NCBI GenBank assembly: GCA_013397435.1
Contig: VZRG01001569.1
Span: 69,755 to 133,754 of the forward strand
DNA from: Erythrocercus mccallii
Taxonomy: Eukaryota > Chordata > Aves > Passeriformes > Dicruridae
DNA length: 64,000 nt
Reading direction: 5' to 3'
The number at the start of each line of letters is the position of its first letter. Position 1 is the first letter of the stretch. Position numbers and translations under genes: made by a program. Shown piece by piece: positions 38,581-51,084 of this stretch. Under the pieces are notes generated by a model. That model did no database searches, had not been told where the DNA came from, and saw only the letters and a list, made by a program, of their open reading frames with translations.

Positions 38581-41559
38581 AGAAAAGTCAAATGGCAGCA
38601 TCCAATTGACTTCTGCAGGAATAATCTGTGACCCATTCTTCTTTCAGCTAAGCCATTCGTGTCTTTTCCATCTGTGTTCATCTGCAAGTCCACCCATGCC
38701 TTTTATCATTTTTACCAGTTATGTCAACTCCTCTCTTCACTCTATCCTCATTTGGTCTCTATCCTAACTGTAGGGCACTTGTGTCCCTTAAGGCTCAGGA
38801 CTTCACAATCCCAGTGATCAGAGGGATTTCTGGAGCATATTGATGCCTCCTTTCTGCCTACTTACCTACTTTTCTACTAGAAGTCAAAGCACTGGGTGGT
38901 GCTAAAAAATCTAAGCAAAGGGTGTTACACAACTGGGCATTCTTCTCCATTTAAGACACAACTGTTGGGACCTCAGAGCTGAGAAATTCTCACACACCCC
39001 ACATTTGGCACAAACTAAACATTACATTTGAAGGCAGATCACTTAGTGTCAAGCAAGCCAACCTCATCTCTTCCAGCTGGGGGAATGGAAGGTATGAGAG
39101 ATAAAGGATCTTACTAGATGTGATCTTTTACCTGTACCTTATGAGATGTGTCCTCCTACCTGAAATGGAGCAAAACTGATTGTAGATTTCTGCTGTCATC
39201 TTGTTGTCTTCACAGCATGGTGACTTTGTACAGGGTATATTTGCCAGAGTGCAGAGATTAGAGTGAGTAAGCTAATCATACAACACATTCCATATGACAC
39301 ATATGACCCAGATGTGAAACAAAAAATATTGCCATTATGATGAAATCAGTTTTAAAGCAGAATGGAAGACAGAAATTTAAAAATCTCTAAGATTGCCTAG
39401 GCAACATAAAAGCCATAGAATGACTTGCGGCTACTGGGGGGAAAAAACACCAATCACTATGCAAAATAAAAGATGTGTGTGGCAGAATTATAGCCCTTTA
39501 GCCCATATAGTATTTATGCATATTTTTTTTTATTTGTAGGCATGCAAAAGAGAATAAATGTAAATATTTCCTTCTTTTTGATAAAAGAAGAAAAATAATG
39601 TTTTGATATTGCCTTGAATTTGTAAACATGAAGGATCCCTGACTGACAGGGGAACTGAAAAGCAATATTCAAAATGCATCCTTCAAAATGCTATACTTCA
39701 TATTTCTGTAGCATTGTTCATTTATTTGAAACAGGAGCTTCTTAAAGCTCTGTCTGTCTTACTATGTTTAATATAAGTTGAACATTTTTGCAGCTCAACA
39801 GATAGAAATACCCAGTTGAAGCAGTTTGCTCTTCTAGTCTCAGTAACTAAACTGAAGCCCAGAAGAAATGTCTTTGTCTAAGCTAATGGCATCTCTTGGT
39901 GTGTCTTGGTGTAAAGACCTTCCTCCTTTGCAGAGGACAGGGTGGTTGCACAACAAGAGTTTTTTGGTATATTTGCAGTATAGCTGTTTAAAATTGACTC
40001 ACTTATGCACCTTCTCTGAGTGTCCCCTGCCATCTCTAGCATGTAGTCGTCTTCCTCTGAAGGTAATACTGACTACAGTATTGAAAAGGAGAGTATTCTT
40101 GAATGCCAGGTAGTGCCAGAGAAGGGCCTTCACACCCACACCCGCAACAGAGTTGTTGCTGGTGAAGATATTTACGAGGATTATGGCTAATGTCACTTGG
40201 CAGATGCAAAGGACTCTTCCTTGAGAAGTGAATCATTTGGTCTCATAGAGATGTAGGTCTTTTAGCACAAGAAATAGTCCCATGCTGCTTTTGGAACAAG
40301 TGCAGTTTTTCAGTTCATTTTCCCACTCTGCTATGGGCCCTGAAATCTAGTGATATTTAGCAGTATTTCAGCAAAAATTGGTTTTGAGAGTGCTTCTCTT
40401 CTTTCCTGTTTTTCTCTTTATTTTTCTCTACTTTTCTGTCAGCTCACTCCTCTAAATTACCAAGCTGTACTTTATGAGCATCTCAAGTTTTGTTTTTAAC
40501 CAGTATTGATACAGACAGACTGTCAGCAGCCTCATTGTGTAAATACTCCATTGGTTCCCTGAGGGAGCTTTGAGCTACTTAGCACTTTTCTACTGGTTGG
40601 TGGCTGTAAGGAGGCTGGTGTCCCTGAGGAGCAAGGTTAAACAAAACCCCACAGCTTCTCTCATCTTCGTTTTTCCCCTCCTACCTTAATGAATGCAGAG
40701 TGCTTTTGTTGACAGCTGCAAAATAGATCCCTTGTATAAAAAAGCAGTAGTTTCTATCACTGATGGCTATAAGGCTGAGTTTGACTGGGAAAAGGAGGCC
40801 CACAGAATAAGCTGTTTTAAATAGTGGCCTTTAGTTTGCATGTCAGAAGTGTACAGCATCACTGGGCTTCAACAATGTTGTGCCTTCTCAGCATCTCCCC
40901 CAGTTTAGCAGCAAAGCAGAAGCAGCTGTCAAGTTTGCCAAGAAAATATATTGAAAAGGCAAACTGGAGAGATAAACATATGCAGAGCATACTGCTGGAC
41001 TGGACCAGCAGTAGGAGAGCCTAGCACTGCATTTCATGTCACACTATTGTGCTAGCTCTCCGTTGCCTGCAGCAAATGAACTCTCAAAGCTGTAATAGTG
41101 GAGAAAGTGACAGGATGAATTAAAGAGCTGTTAGAGCAAGGCAGTACTGGAAGCACAAAAATGCTCATAGTGCATCAGAAGGGACATCCAGTGAGGCTGC
41201 AGCCAGCATCTGAGGACAGAAAAGATGGGTAGGACCTCTCTACAGCATTATGGTCATAAAATGGCATCCATGTAGCATTACACAGGAAACTCTAGTGAGC
41301 TGTCAGTCTCCTGGGATAGTTCAAGTGAATCTTTCCATATGGGTACTGTCAAAAAGAAATCAAGCACTGACTCTGAGATCATCACATGTGATATGTGATC
41401 CTTGGGAACTACATCACTTAGGTGCTTCAGAAAGAGCAGGGTTGATTAAAACTATTTGATTTCCACTACGAGGTAGAAAATTTTGTCAGAGGGTTCTCTA
41501 TCCAAGTCAAATTAAAAAGGTGCATTCTATATCACTTCAAAAAATCATGTAAGTGGATA

Positions 41560-41625
41560 CATAAATACATGTGTATTTATATATATCTAAATATATGTCT
41601 CTCATATGTGCATGTATAGATATAT
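41560..41625 (+). repeat. AT-rich TATATA/ATGTGTAT low-complexity stretch
   Basis: Repeated ATAAATACATGTGTATTTAT, ATATATCTAAATATATG and ATAGATATATG words directly abut the CR1 terminus at 41626. It may have grown from the terminal short repeats that follow CR1 3' ends, since the CR1 is inverted here and its tail faces this side. Alternatively it was pre-existing AT-rich target DNA. Confidence 0.6.
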
Positions 41626-42270
41626 GGAATCATAAAATGGTTTGGGTTAGAAGGGACCATTAAAGATCATTAAAGATCAGCCTTCCCTTGTAATGGACAG
41701 AGACACCTTTCGCTAGATTGGGTTTTTTAAACCTCTATCCAGGTCAACCTGTTCCAGTATCTCACCACCCTCACAGGAAAAAATTGCTTCCTTATATCCC
41801 ATCAAAACCTACCATCTTTCAGTTGAAAACCATTGATCCTTGTGCTGTCACTACAGAATCTCATAAAAAGTCTTTCTCCATTGTTCATAAAGTCTCCTTT
41901 ATTTAATGAAGGATGCATAAGGCCTTCCTGAGCCTCTTTTCCTGTGTGAAAAGCCTCAACATTTCTAGCCTGTCTTCATATGAGAGATGTTCCAGCCCTC
42001 TGATCATCTTCATAGCCCTGTCATCGCCAACAGGTCTGTCTCCTTCCTGTGCTGGGGACCACAGAGCTTCAACTAGGATCTCACCAGAGCATAGTGGACC
42101 TGCTGGGCATGCTACTTTTGATGAAGCCCAGGATACACAGTTGGCTTTCTGTGCTGCATGTGCACATTGCCAGCTCATATCTAAGTTCTTTGTCTTTCAC
42201 TATCTATCCCCAAGTCTTTCTCCTCAGGGTTGCTCTCAATCCATTCTCAGTCCATATGTGTTTGTGTATA
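41626..42270 (-). mobile_element. CR1 retrotransposon, 5'-truncated, minus strand
   Basis: Read on the plus strand, it begins with GGAATCATAAAATGGTTTGG and GTTAGAAGGGACC, the reverse complement of the avian CR1 3' terminus, and continues into the reverse complement of the ORF2 C-terminal region. The minus-strand frame at 41903-42178 contains MSWQCAHAAQKAN and MIRGLEHLSYEDRL, matching the CR1 ORF2 signatures MSxQCAxAAxKAN and MIxGLEHLSYEDRL. Sequence between these blocks is shortened and out of register, and the frame ends in ALCILH, well before the normal protein end. The left (5') boundary near 42270 is approximate. Retained text is about 650 bp of a family whose full copies are several kilobases, so the copy is dead. 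Confidence 0.9.
41903..42178 (-). pseudogene. CR1 ORF2 (reverse transcriptase) C-terminal fragment, broken
   Basis: A 91-residue open frame inside the minus-strand CR1. It keeps the C-terminal ORF2 blocks (QCAHAAQKAN near the start, MKMIRGLEHLSYEDRL at about residues 56-71, then TQEKRLRKA). These lie downstream of the reverse-transcriptase catalytic core, which is absent. The stretch normally containing SRxREVILPLYSALVRPHLEYC is damaged; only PLCSGEILVEALWSP-like residues remain, consistent with frameshift and deletion. No function is expected. Confidence 0.8.
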
Positions 42271-45160
42271 CATAGTATATCTCAGGAAAAGCAAGTAAAT
42301 GTGTTGCAGTCTCTTCTTTTGATCCTTTCCTATAATCCATTGATTAATTGTTTGTAGGAAGGAAAATCAGAAACTGGAATTCTTCACTGGATGAGTGAGT
42401 TCCATGACCACCAAGCCACACAATTATTTTATTGTCATTAAACACAGGCTTTGTTTTACTGCATGTCTTGTTGTGAGAACTTTGTTTATTAAGCACCTAC
42501 TTTTACACTAGACATTTTGTGATGACAAAAAATTTCCATCACCTGAGAAAACATATTGAATATTTTTGAGGATATAGTTAATATTAATATCTCTGTGTCA
42601 GTCTATTCAGTCTATGTTTTGATGTTCTGTTCAGTCTCAAAAATAAAGTGTTCCCCTTCTACCATACCTGTAGCATCAGTTCAGCATCAGAATTTGGGAT
42701 TTGACCACAGTTAGGTAGATGTTTTTTCTGAAATTTGTAAAATAAAAGGGGAAAAAAAGCAGGAGAAAACAAAGTCCAGCATTCAAGGAGCTGCATTTTA
42801 AGTGTCTCACTGCCACACACTTTCTCTGAGGGAGGTCAAGCATCACTGACTGTGCTGGGATCTACTAAGAGCTGAGCATATAAACATCAAATCCATGGAG
42901 GCTCATGCTGAGATGGCATCAACCTCCAGGAAGGCATGCTTTTCCTTTATACAATAGAATCCTGTACATGTGGGTGCCTGTGAGTATGATCTTAAGCATT
43001 TTTTAATATGCACAAGAACTTAAAATTATTTTTTTTGATTGTCAGAAGAACCAAAGTTAACTCCTGCTGGTGATAAGCAGACCTCTCTGGAGCATCTCAA
43101 TCCCTTCCCTCCTCCCACTGCTATGCAATTTATAATGCTCTCAGGCTACTTTTAGCCATTTACGGTAGTGAATTGGAGGAAATCAATTCAGGAAATAACC
43201 ATTAACTGATTTGTTTTGCTTAAAACTCAGAAGGTTCAGTTCAGACTATCATCAGTCAGCAGCAGTAGGAAAGGGGGCACAGGGCCTTGAGTAAGTTATA
43301 TGTGCTTTCTTTCAGTTCTCTAACCAAAGAAAAATACATTTAAAATGTGTAAAAATTAGCTGAAAGTGAAAATACAAGGAGTGGTTTTTCCCATTAAAAT
43401 GAAAAACTAAGAAATTGTTTCTAATGGAACAAAACATCCTATTCAAACCCAAAGGTAAAATGCTGCTGTAGAACACACCTGTACTGAAAGTAACGGCACT
43501 GTCAAATTAGACTGATAAAATGGGATGAGGAACAGATGGCACAGGTACCTCTACCTAAAAAGCATTTGGGGGACAGTATGACTGCAAGCCTGCAGGTTAC
43601 TTCAGAGCGGACTGAGATGGATTTTCCACTCTTTCCTTTGACACTGTTCTATTTTCTCCTTGCAAACTGGTGCCTGGCATGGAGTACAGAGCCCAGGCAT
43701 TCTGTGTCCCGAATGAATTCCCCATAAAGCAAGGGAGTTATTTACTAGCTCCCTTCTATATTGAGTATTCAGTGAAAAAAAAAAAAAAGTGGAACAGCTT
43801 TAACAGGAAGAAATTGCATATGTCCCATCTTCACATTGCTGAGTGGGAGTTCAGCCTTGCTGTTATTGGGACCAGGATGGATCTAAATGTAGCACTCTGG
43901 TCTTCCCGGGGAGCATCTAGTGAGCACGCGACATGCGCAGCAGGGCCAGGCTCACTCGTTACTTCTGTGGGAGATATTCCATTTTTGCACCCTACTTAAA
44001 CATGCAGTGAACCAGAGCGAGAAAGTGTGATGACCCATGCTCAAATCCCTGCTTGCAATCAATCAAGTTGCTGACTATATTTGCTGGTTCTTATACATAC
44101 TGTGTGCTAAAAGTGGGGCTAATGGTAAACAGATTGCTGTCAATGTAAATGTATACCTGATTTTCTTTTCAACTTAAACAATTTAATAAGTTTACAAACA
44201 GTTCTGTGAAGGCCAGCATTGAAATTTGAAGTTCAGTCAAATATTTGTACACTAAAATTTTAAATCTCTTGTCTTGAGAATGTGAGCCAGGCCTCCTAGG
44301 ACTTCACAGATAAATTGCTGAATTTTCATGCAGAAACAGCATGAATAGCCATAAGCCCTTTTGCAATATGGTCCAAGTGTGATGTTCCTGCCAATAAGCT
44401 GCAGAAAGCCAGTCCAGGTTTTTATTCTTAGAGAGAAAAATTGTGGTTTTTCAGGTGTTGAAATTTATTACACCTCCATTTCTATTGCTCCTCACCAATC
44501 TCCAGATCTAAACAAAGCAGTAATTCAAAGGTTCTATCCAGCACTATGACCTCGACCTGTGGTCTTATAGGCAGGCCACAAAACTGATTAGGAATTTCAA
44601 CCAGTACTGTGAGGATTTGGCAATGAAATGGGGAAATCATTATCTAAATCTTGTATTATATTCACTCCAGATCTAGCAGTAAGATTTTGCTATATTCAGT
44701 CTGGAATTGGAGTGGTGACACTGTGTTTTAGGGTGGTCACAAATGTTATTTTTAAATTCCCAGTAGTCATTAAATTCTGTTTTAGAGGGAGTTATCTTTC
44801 ATTCCTGTCTTTAAATATTTTATGTAGTTATTTCAAAGTTTTAAGGGTCAGCAGTTGAGTCAGGCCTCAAAACCATTCACAGGTCACTGTGTATTCATAA
44901 CACTTTTAGTTGAAAAATACATCAATGAACATACTGCAACTGTACCTAGAGACCATTTACCGTGACCATGAGAGTCACCAGTGATCACTGGAGCAGAAAT
45001 GAAAAAGAAATCACACCAATAGCAAGGCCAACATAGAGAACATATTTAGAAGATAGTTTGATGCATTTTTTTCCCATTTGAAAGCGATGCACTAGTACAG
45101 ATCCCGCTTCTAATCAAGTAGGCATGATATTTTGAAACACTGTGTCATCTGAAATTTGAA
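42271..45160. other. Unique AT-rich non-coding DNA, no gene recognised
   Basis: No coding exon or repeat family recognised. There is an A14 run at 43775-43788. A few CpG steps cluster near 43905-43940 (CCCGGGG, CACGCGACATGCGC), too few and too short for a CpG island. All frames are short. Confidence 0.55.
43775..43788 (+). repeat. A14 homopolymer run
   Basis: Fourteen consecutive A residues after TATTCAGTG and before GTGGAACAG. No retrocopy is recognisable upstream. Confidence 0.85.
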
Positions 45161-45162
45161 TG

Positions 45163-45213
45163 CAGTTCAGAATCCTTGTGTCATTTCAGAATCCCTGTCC
45201 CAGTTCAGAATCA
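45163..45213 (+). repeat. 19-bp tandem repeat, about 2.7 copies
   Basis: Three consecutive units start at 45163, 45182 and 45201: CAGTTCAGAATCCTTGTGT, CATTTCAGAATCCCTGTCC, then CAGTTCAGAATCA before the match decays. The shared core is TTCAGAATC. It looks like local slippage or unequal exchange. No element boundary is visible. Confidence 0.75.
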
Positions 45214-45983
45214 TGAGATTTTAGCTTCCCTGCTACATATCTACTTGGGAAGAAGTAAAACTGAAAAGCTGAACTGGAAATCTGATCCTCTAAGTATTGT
45301 TCATTCTGCTAGTAAATACTGACTTCTCCCCCACCAGTAAATTGGTATGAAAAAGACAATTGAAAAGTAAAAAACTAAATTGTATGTTTCTTAGGTGAAG
45401 ACATCACTCATAGAGAAAAGTGCTGTGCTATTTCATGCATTCATTTTTATTCTCATCTTTTCAGAATTATTCCTCAAATAATTTAAAGATGCAAACATTT
45501 GGGAAGGCAGGGTTTTTATCTTTCTTAATGATAAATTAAGGCCTGTCTCCGGTAGAAACATTGTATTTTTTCTTAGAAATACTGCGACTTCTTCAGCTGT
45601 GAAAATGTGAAAAAATCTGCTGGATGGAAGCATTAACTAAATGCCTAGAACACAATCTCACTTGCTAAAAATGCAGGTACTTGGGTATTTATGGTTGTTC
45701 CTCTCCAAGAAGTCTTAGGTTGTGGGACATTCTGGGGGTGCTCTGTCTAGGGCAAGGAGAAACTTCCCTCTGCATCTGTCAGTGGGTAGAGCATCAGCAG
45801 GGTTGATGCTCTGCTGGCTCACACTGTGTGATCCTCTTTTAGACGTGGCCACCTCTAGTGGTGACATCCAGTCAGCAAGGTGCTCCAACCTGTCTCTGCT
45901 AAGTTTCCTGACAGCCCTGTGGGGTAGTTTCTAGACAGCTGTGAACCAGTTTGACGCCACCCACTTGTATTCAGTTATATTAA

Positions 45984-46121
45984 AATCATAGAATCACAGA
46001 ATCATGTAATGGTTTGGGTTGGAAGGGTCTTCATAAACCATCTAGTGCCAACCCTCCTGCCATGGGTTGGGACACTTTCCACCAGGCCAGGTTGCTCAAA
46101 GCCCCATCCAACCTTGCCTTG
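45984..46121 (-). mobile_element. CR1 retrotransposon 3'-end fragment, minus strand
   Basis: The plus strand reads AATCATAGAATCACAGAATC, then ATGGTTTGGGTTGGAAGGGT, and later GTTGCTCAAAGCCCCATCC and AACCTTGCC. This is the reverse complement of the avian CR1 3' end, complete with two to three short terminal repeats (ATCATAGA, ATCACAGA, ATCATGTA). About 140 bp is retained, so the 5' truncation is extreme. The retained part is the end of ORF2 and the short 3' tail. It has no coding capacity. Confidence 0.95.
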
Positions 46122-49100
46122 TTATGCATTAAGAATATATATGTCTGTGTCTATAAACTGTATAGGGTTTTCATTTGAAAATGTGGAAATTGTGGACATT
46201 TACATCAAAATAAATCAATGCAGTCAATACTGGTTTCAGATATAAGAAAAACAAAATGTATACGTGATCTCTTCTCAAGATGTCAGCACCCTATTGGTGA
46301 GCTCACTTGACCAAGGGTATCCTCTATGTGCTAAAAGAGGCGAAAGATTTTAAATGTTCAAATTCTAAACAAAGAATCTTTATATGGTAAATGCAAGTAG
46401 AATAAATTTTTTAAAATAATAGGAGAGAAGTACCAGATTGAACAAGCAGTAAATTATTTATTCCCTTTGGACAACTAAACTACTCTGAAAGAGAAAAGCT
46501 TTTATAAGAATTGATTGTGTACTAGCACATTATGACTGGAGCAATACCACACCATACTAGTTCTTCAGGGTTTTTATTTCTGTAATATTTTTATGTAATA
46601 GCCAAAACAATAAATAAAGCCCAGAAATTTCTTTGTACTCTTTGTGTGGTGGGATAATGCAGCACCCTTGTCAGGCAAGAAACTACACAGTCTGTCATTT
46701 ATTCTTATTATTGGCTAATATAGTATCTGATGTGAGGATGTTAGTTTGTGAGAAATCTAGACAGGAAATAACACAAAAGGCAGTTAATCCCCATTAAGAA
46801 GAATAACAGTGTCGTGAGAAATACGAGGACGCTGTTCCATTACGGGTGTTAAATGATGGGGAATGCACCATCCTAAGAAGCTCTCACTAACATCCTTTCT
46901 ATCTGCAGGTTTCCGTGAAAGTGCATTTACGACCCTTTGCACAGCATTTGTCATCATGAATATAACCTTTAGAAGGTTTCCCTAGTTAGCTTCTCTATCT
47001 CCTCCTTTCTGACACCTGGCCTGGGTCACAGTGCATCAGCACAGCAGATGGAGGACACAGGAGATCTGTGTTTGCACACATCCAGTGCAAACACCGTCAG
47101 GATTACAGCCCCCAAGTACAGGAAGGGGACAGCGACAGCATGGAGGAGCAAGTTGTGACCTTCTGCTTGGTTTTGTCATGGTCTCTGACTGCTCAGGAAG
47201 AGCTCCTGCGTTTGAGACCAGGAGTTTAAATATCACAGTTTGATCATTAATTGCTGTGCAGGCGCTAACCCTAAATCAAAATCTATAAAATGACAGCCAT
47301 AAACTTTGGAATACAGATTTTACTGCTGACCTCTTGGTGATATCACGGCCAATTAAAATTGTTAAGGTGTGTTCACTGTGCTCCCTGGAACCTGAAGTTC
47401 AATTCTATTTCCAGTACATAATTTGCAAATGCTACTGCCCTGAATACTATATATGTGTAAAAGACTGAAAATGTCTGTAACCTCAGGATAATTAAGGAAA
47501 GTAGTTAAAATAGGACACTGGAATGCATAGCAATATATCACTGTGAGCCCCTTTTTTCAGAATGCACGATTTCGAACAATAAATTTTTAAAACCATTTAT
47601 TAAAAATGACCTTTAATTTTTTAGAGATCGGTCAAATTTTTATTTTCAATCTACCACATTTTAGATTCATTCTGCCATCTTATATGTCTAAAAATTTGAT
47701 TTCTTGATGGATCCTGATTGTTCTATAATTATATATACATGTTAATTTCTAACAGTTTCAAGCTCCACTCTGTTATAAACTTTTGCCTCATTAGATAGTG
47801 CTTGAAAAACATAAACTTTATATTGTTAGAACAAAAAAGTTATTTATAATATTTTTAACAAGATCATTAAGTTAAATAAAAATCTGAAAATCTGAAGAAA
47901 CTATTAAATTTTTTTTGCTGTGGCAAGACAGGGTTGTGACTCTTTGCTAATAATTTGTACTAATCCAAATTATGAAGTGACATTTATGAACTCTATTTGG
48001 CATAGTGCATAAAATTTTAGGTAAAGGTAGAACTACTAATTTGCACTTTGGCTGGAAAACACTTTTTTATTGGTCATAGTGTTTCCCACCCTAAGAATTT
48101 AATAATGCCACATTGTTCAGTTAAGTTAATAAATGGGAAGTTAAATTTTATAGACTAATCACTTCCACTTATCAAAGTTTACTTCTCTATAATATGGAGA
48201 ACACAGCATTTTTGTATGTTTGTATACATTCCACTTACTTTGCACATATATGTATACAAACATAAATGGTTGTATACATTGCACTTTCCATTTCTAATAA
48301 CTGTTACCTTACAGCATGTTTTGTCAAGGTAGTAGCAATATATTACATCTACATAGCACAATGCATGGAGAGTCCTATGGGTCAGGGAGCAGTGTCCAGA
48401 AGTCCTACCAAAGCTGTCCATGTGGAAATCCTACAAACAGGGCTGTATTTTCAGGCTGCTCTCCTCCCCAGGACTTGTGCCTCTAACTCTGGGTTGCAGA
48501 TAGGTGCACTTAGCTACTGCAAATTCACTTACTCGAGCCACTAGGGACCCTGGCAAGCTCCTCCAAGGCAAAGCCATCTAAGGTGCTGCCTGTTACTATC
48601 TTTCTTCTTCACTCCTTCTGCAGCAATAGGTCAGCAGTGAGAGCACTCACCTGGAAAGGAGAAAGACCATTTTGAGTGTCTCCTTAGTCTGACAGGTTTT
48701 CAGTCCATGTTGTCTGTCTGCTAGATGCTCTCAGCTTCTGCCAACTACCACTCCTTCCCTAGGGGCAGATGGCTCCACATCTGTCCTCACTGTTTGTTTT
48801 TTTCCTTTGTAATAGTGGCTTTTCAGACTGCTGGCACTGTGTTCCTTAACCTTAGCAAGGCATCCTTGCCATGGAGGCCTTGGCTAAAAGGAAGCACCAT
48901 TCTCATGAAGGTGGTACCTTCAGTGTGTTTTGTGGTACCAGCCCTACAGTTTGTTACTAAAAGGCTCTTCATGGTGAGAGGAGCAGGTGGGGAATGAGCT
49001 GGGAAACTTGTTGCAGGACTTTACCTTGGGGCACAGGGTGTGGACTTCTCCAGAGCCTGAACAAAAAGGAGTCTGAGCCATTTCAGTGCAATCTTGGTGC

Positions 49101-51084
49101 CCCACACTGGGTGATAACTAAATCCCATTACAGAGCCAGTCAACTGGGGAACATCCCTTTTCCCCAAGGCAAGGAACATGGAAATACTTGTGACTGTGGT
49201 GGGAGGAAGATGCAATTTTGTTCATCTTGGCACATCCAGTGGTAAAAAGGATGCAGTGTGTGCAGGGACAGGGAACTTCAAGGTGCAGAAAGTTCCTCTG
49301 AAATTCCCAGGCTCCCATGTGGTAGAGAGACTGAGGTGCCCGTGGCACAGTGGACTGGGTCTAAGTAACAAACTGCTCTTTGTGGGTTGTTGATGGTTTG
49401 GGTTGTCTCTGGTTTTAGATCATTTGGTTGTGTCAGTTCCATTTGTATAGTCTAATTTGTTCAGTTATTGTGCCTTGTTTTGGTCTATTACGCTTTGTTA
49501 AGTTATGCATTTTTATGGGGTTTTTTGTCCTACTGCTAGTACGCTTAATGATATGCTCAAAAAATCATCATATAATTGGACTTAATTTTTTTGTTGCTTG
49601 TGTACTTTACAGTAATGAGTCTGTTTGTGTCTAATATAGTCAAATAAAGAAAGAAAATAAAATCCAAGTACTTGTTACTTTACAGAACGGGAAACAAACC
49701 CCAGCTTAAACTGTTGCAAATTTACTTACCTGAGTAAAATAAAGGCATGACTAGTGCCCAAAACATCTGAAACAAAGGCTATAAAATCATCTTTATGAAG
49801 GGCACATGAAGGAGGCTGAATTTTGCATTTAATCTGAACCTCTACAGATCCTTCAGAAGTGGCTGGCTTATAATATAAAATTAATTAGCCGTGATACAGA
49901 GGAGAAACAAGATGGACTGGAAACAGCTGCAAAGAGTTAGGAATATGCCATGTAGCCTATGATATAATTATTCAGGCATTTCAGTCAGGTAGCAGGGAGA
50001 ATATTCAGGGAGATGTTGCAGAGTGCAGGGTAGTCAGAGGAGAAGGCACTTGCACCACAGATGTTGTGACCGTGCCTGGAGCTGATGGCAGGATGGGTTG
50101 CGCAGCTGACAGCACCCGCTCCTCTTGGTAAAGGGTTTGCTGTCCATCTCACCAGCTACTGATTTACTTCTGGGTCTCATTGTATGTTATATGAGGGACT
50201 CCAAGAAGACCCAGATGCCCCAGTTTGTAAATTGTTGAGCATCTGAGCCTAAATGTCTCTCATACAGGTGTCCATTTCAAGGCCCCTGGGAAATAAAATG
50301 TACCAGACTCTATTTGCTCTAGCATAGTTGATACAAGAGGAAAAGATGGCACATGGCATCTGTGTCAGCTATGACCCATGCTGAAGTCCCAGGGCATTGC
50401 CTCCTGCCTCTCAGCCCTCTGTAGTCTGGGTGGGGTGTGCACCAATAGGCAATACAGCACCCAGGACCACTGGTCCCACATGGTTCAGAAGGAAAGTCAA
50501 GCTTTTGAAAGGGGATAATAGGAGTTTTATGGGCCTGGACATATTTGTGCTATTTAATTTGTTTGGCAAAAGTTTGTGCAGATAATCTATCTGAAGTGCA
50601 CATCTCATGATGGAATAGAATCTTTTATGTCCATAATGCATGACCATTATATTACAGTAACAGGCAGGGCAAGGAAATAATAAACGGGAAAATAAGAGAT
50701 TGGTATAGTCTTTTAAAAAGTCTATTATTATTCAAAACTCTATAACTGTCATTGCTGAAGATAAACTATATTATAAAAACACAGTATATTACCTGAATTA
50801 TGGAATCACAGCTTCTGGAGGCATAAATACCATTGTTTTGGCATTTCTGCTATGGTGTCAGTACATAGTTCTGCTTGTTCCATAGAATGTGGAAAAGCTA
50901 AATTAAGATTTCCTGACAACTTCTGATTCAGCCATTTTTACAATAAGGAGAGGTTATACCTACCTGAAAGCCTGTTTGAAATATGAAAAAGAAAAAAGTG
51001 AAATGACATCATGAAAGAGAAGAGGAGAAGGCAAAGAAAGAGACCAGAGACATTAGAGAGGTGAAGGAGCACCTACTGGATGCT
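46122..51084. other. Unique AT-rich non-coding DNA, no gene recognised
   Basis: No supported exon. Notable contents are a CpG-retaining patch at about 46805-46950, a 15-bp inverted repeat at 48215-48264, and a slightly GC-richer segment at 48400-49400 with several chance frames of 60 to 92 codons. A plus-strand stretch at 50940-51084 just before the CR1 is purine-rich (many AGAGA and GAAAG words). Confidence 0.55.
48215..48264. repeat. Perfect 15-bp inverted repeat (hairpin)
   Basis: TATGTTTGTATACAT at 48215-48229 is the exact reverse complement of ATGTATACAAACATA at 48250-48264, separated by a 20-bp spacer. A third related word, TTGTATACATTGCAC, follows shortly after at about 48270. It could form an AT-rich hairpin in single-stranded DNA or RNA. 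No flanking target duplication was seen to support a transposon. Confidence 0.8.

Noticed and set aside
39571..39590. 8-bp hairpin CTTCTTTT / AAAAGAAG with a 4-nt loop
   Set aside because: A low-complexity purine/pyrimidine stem with no T-run or gene end to make it a terminator. Eukaryotic context makes that role irrelevant.
47265..47274. CTAACCCTAA, telomere-like word
   Set aside because: Only about one and a half units, with no array. Expected by chance.
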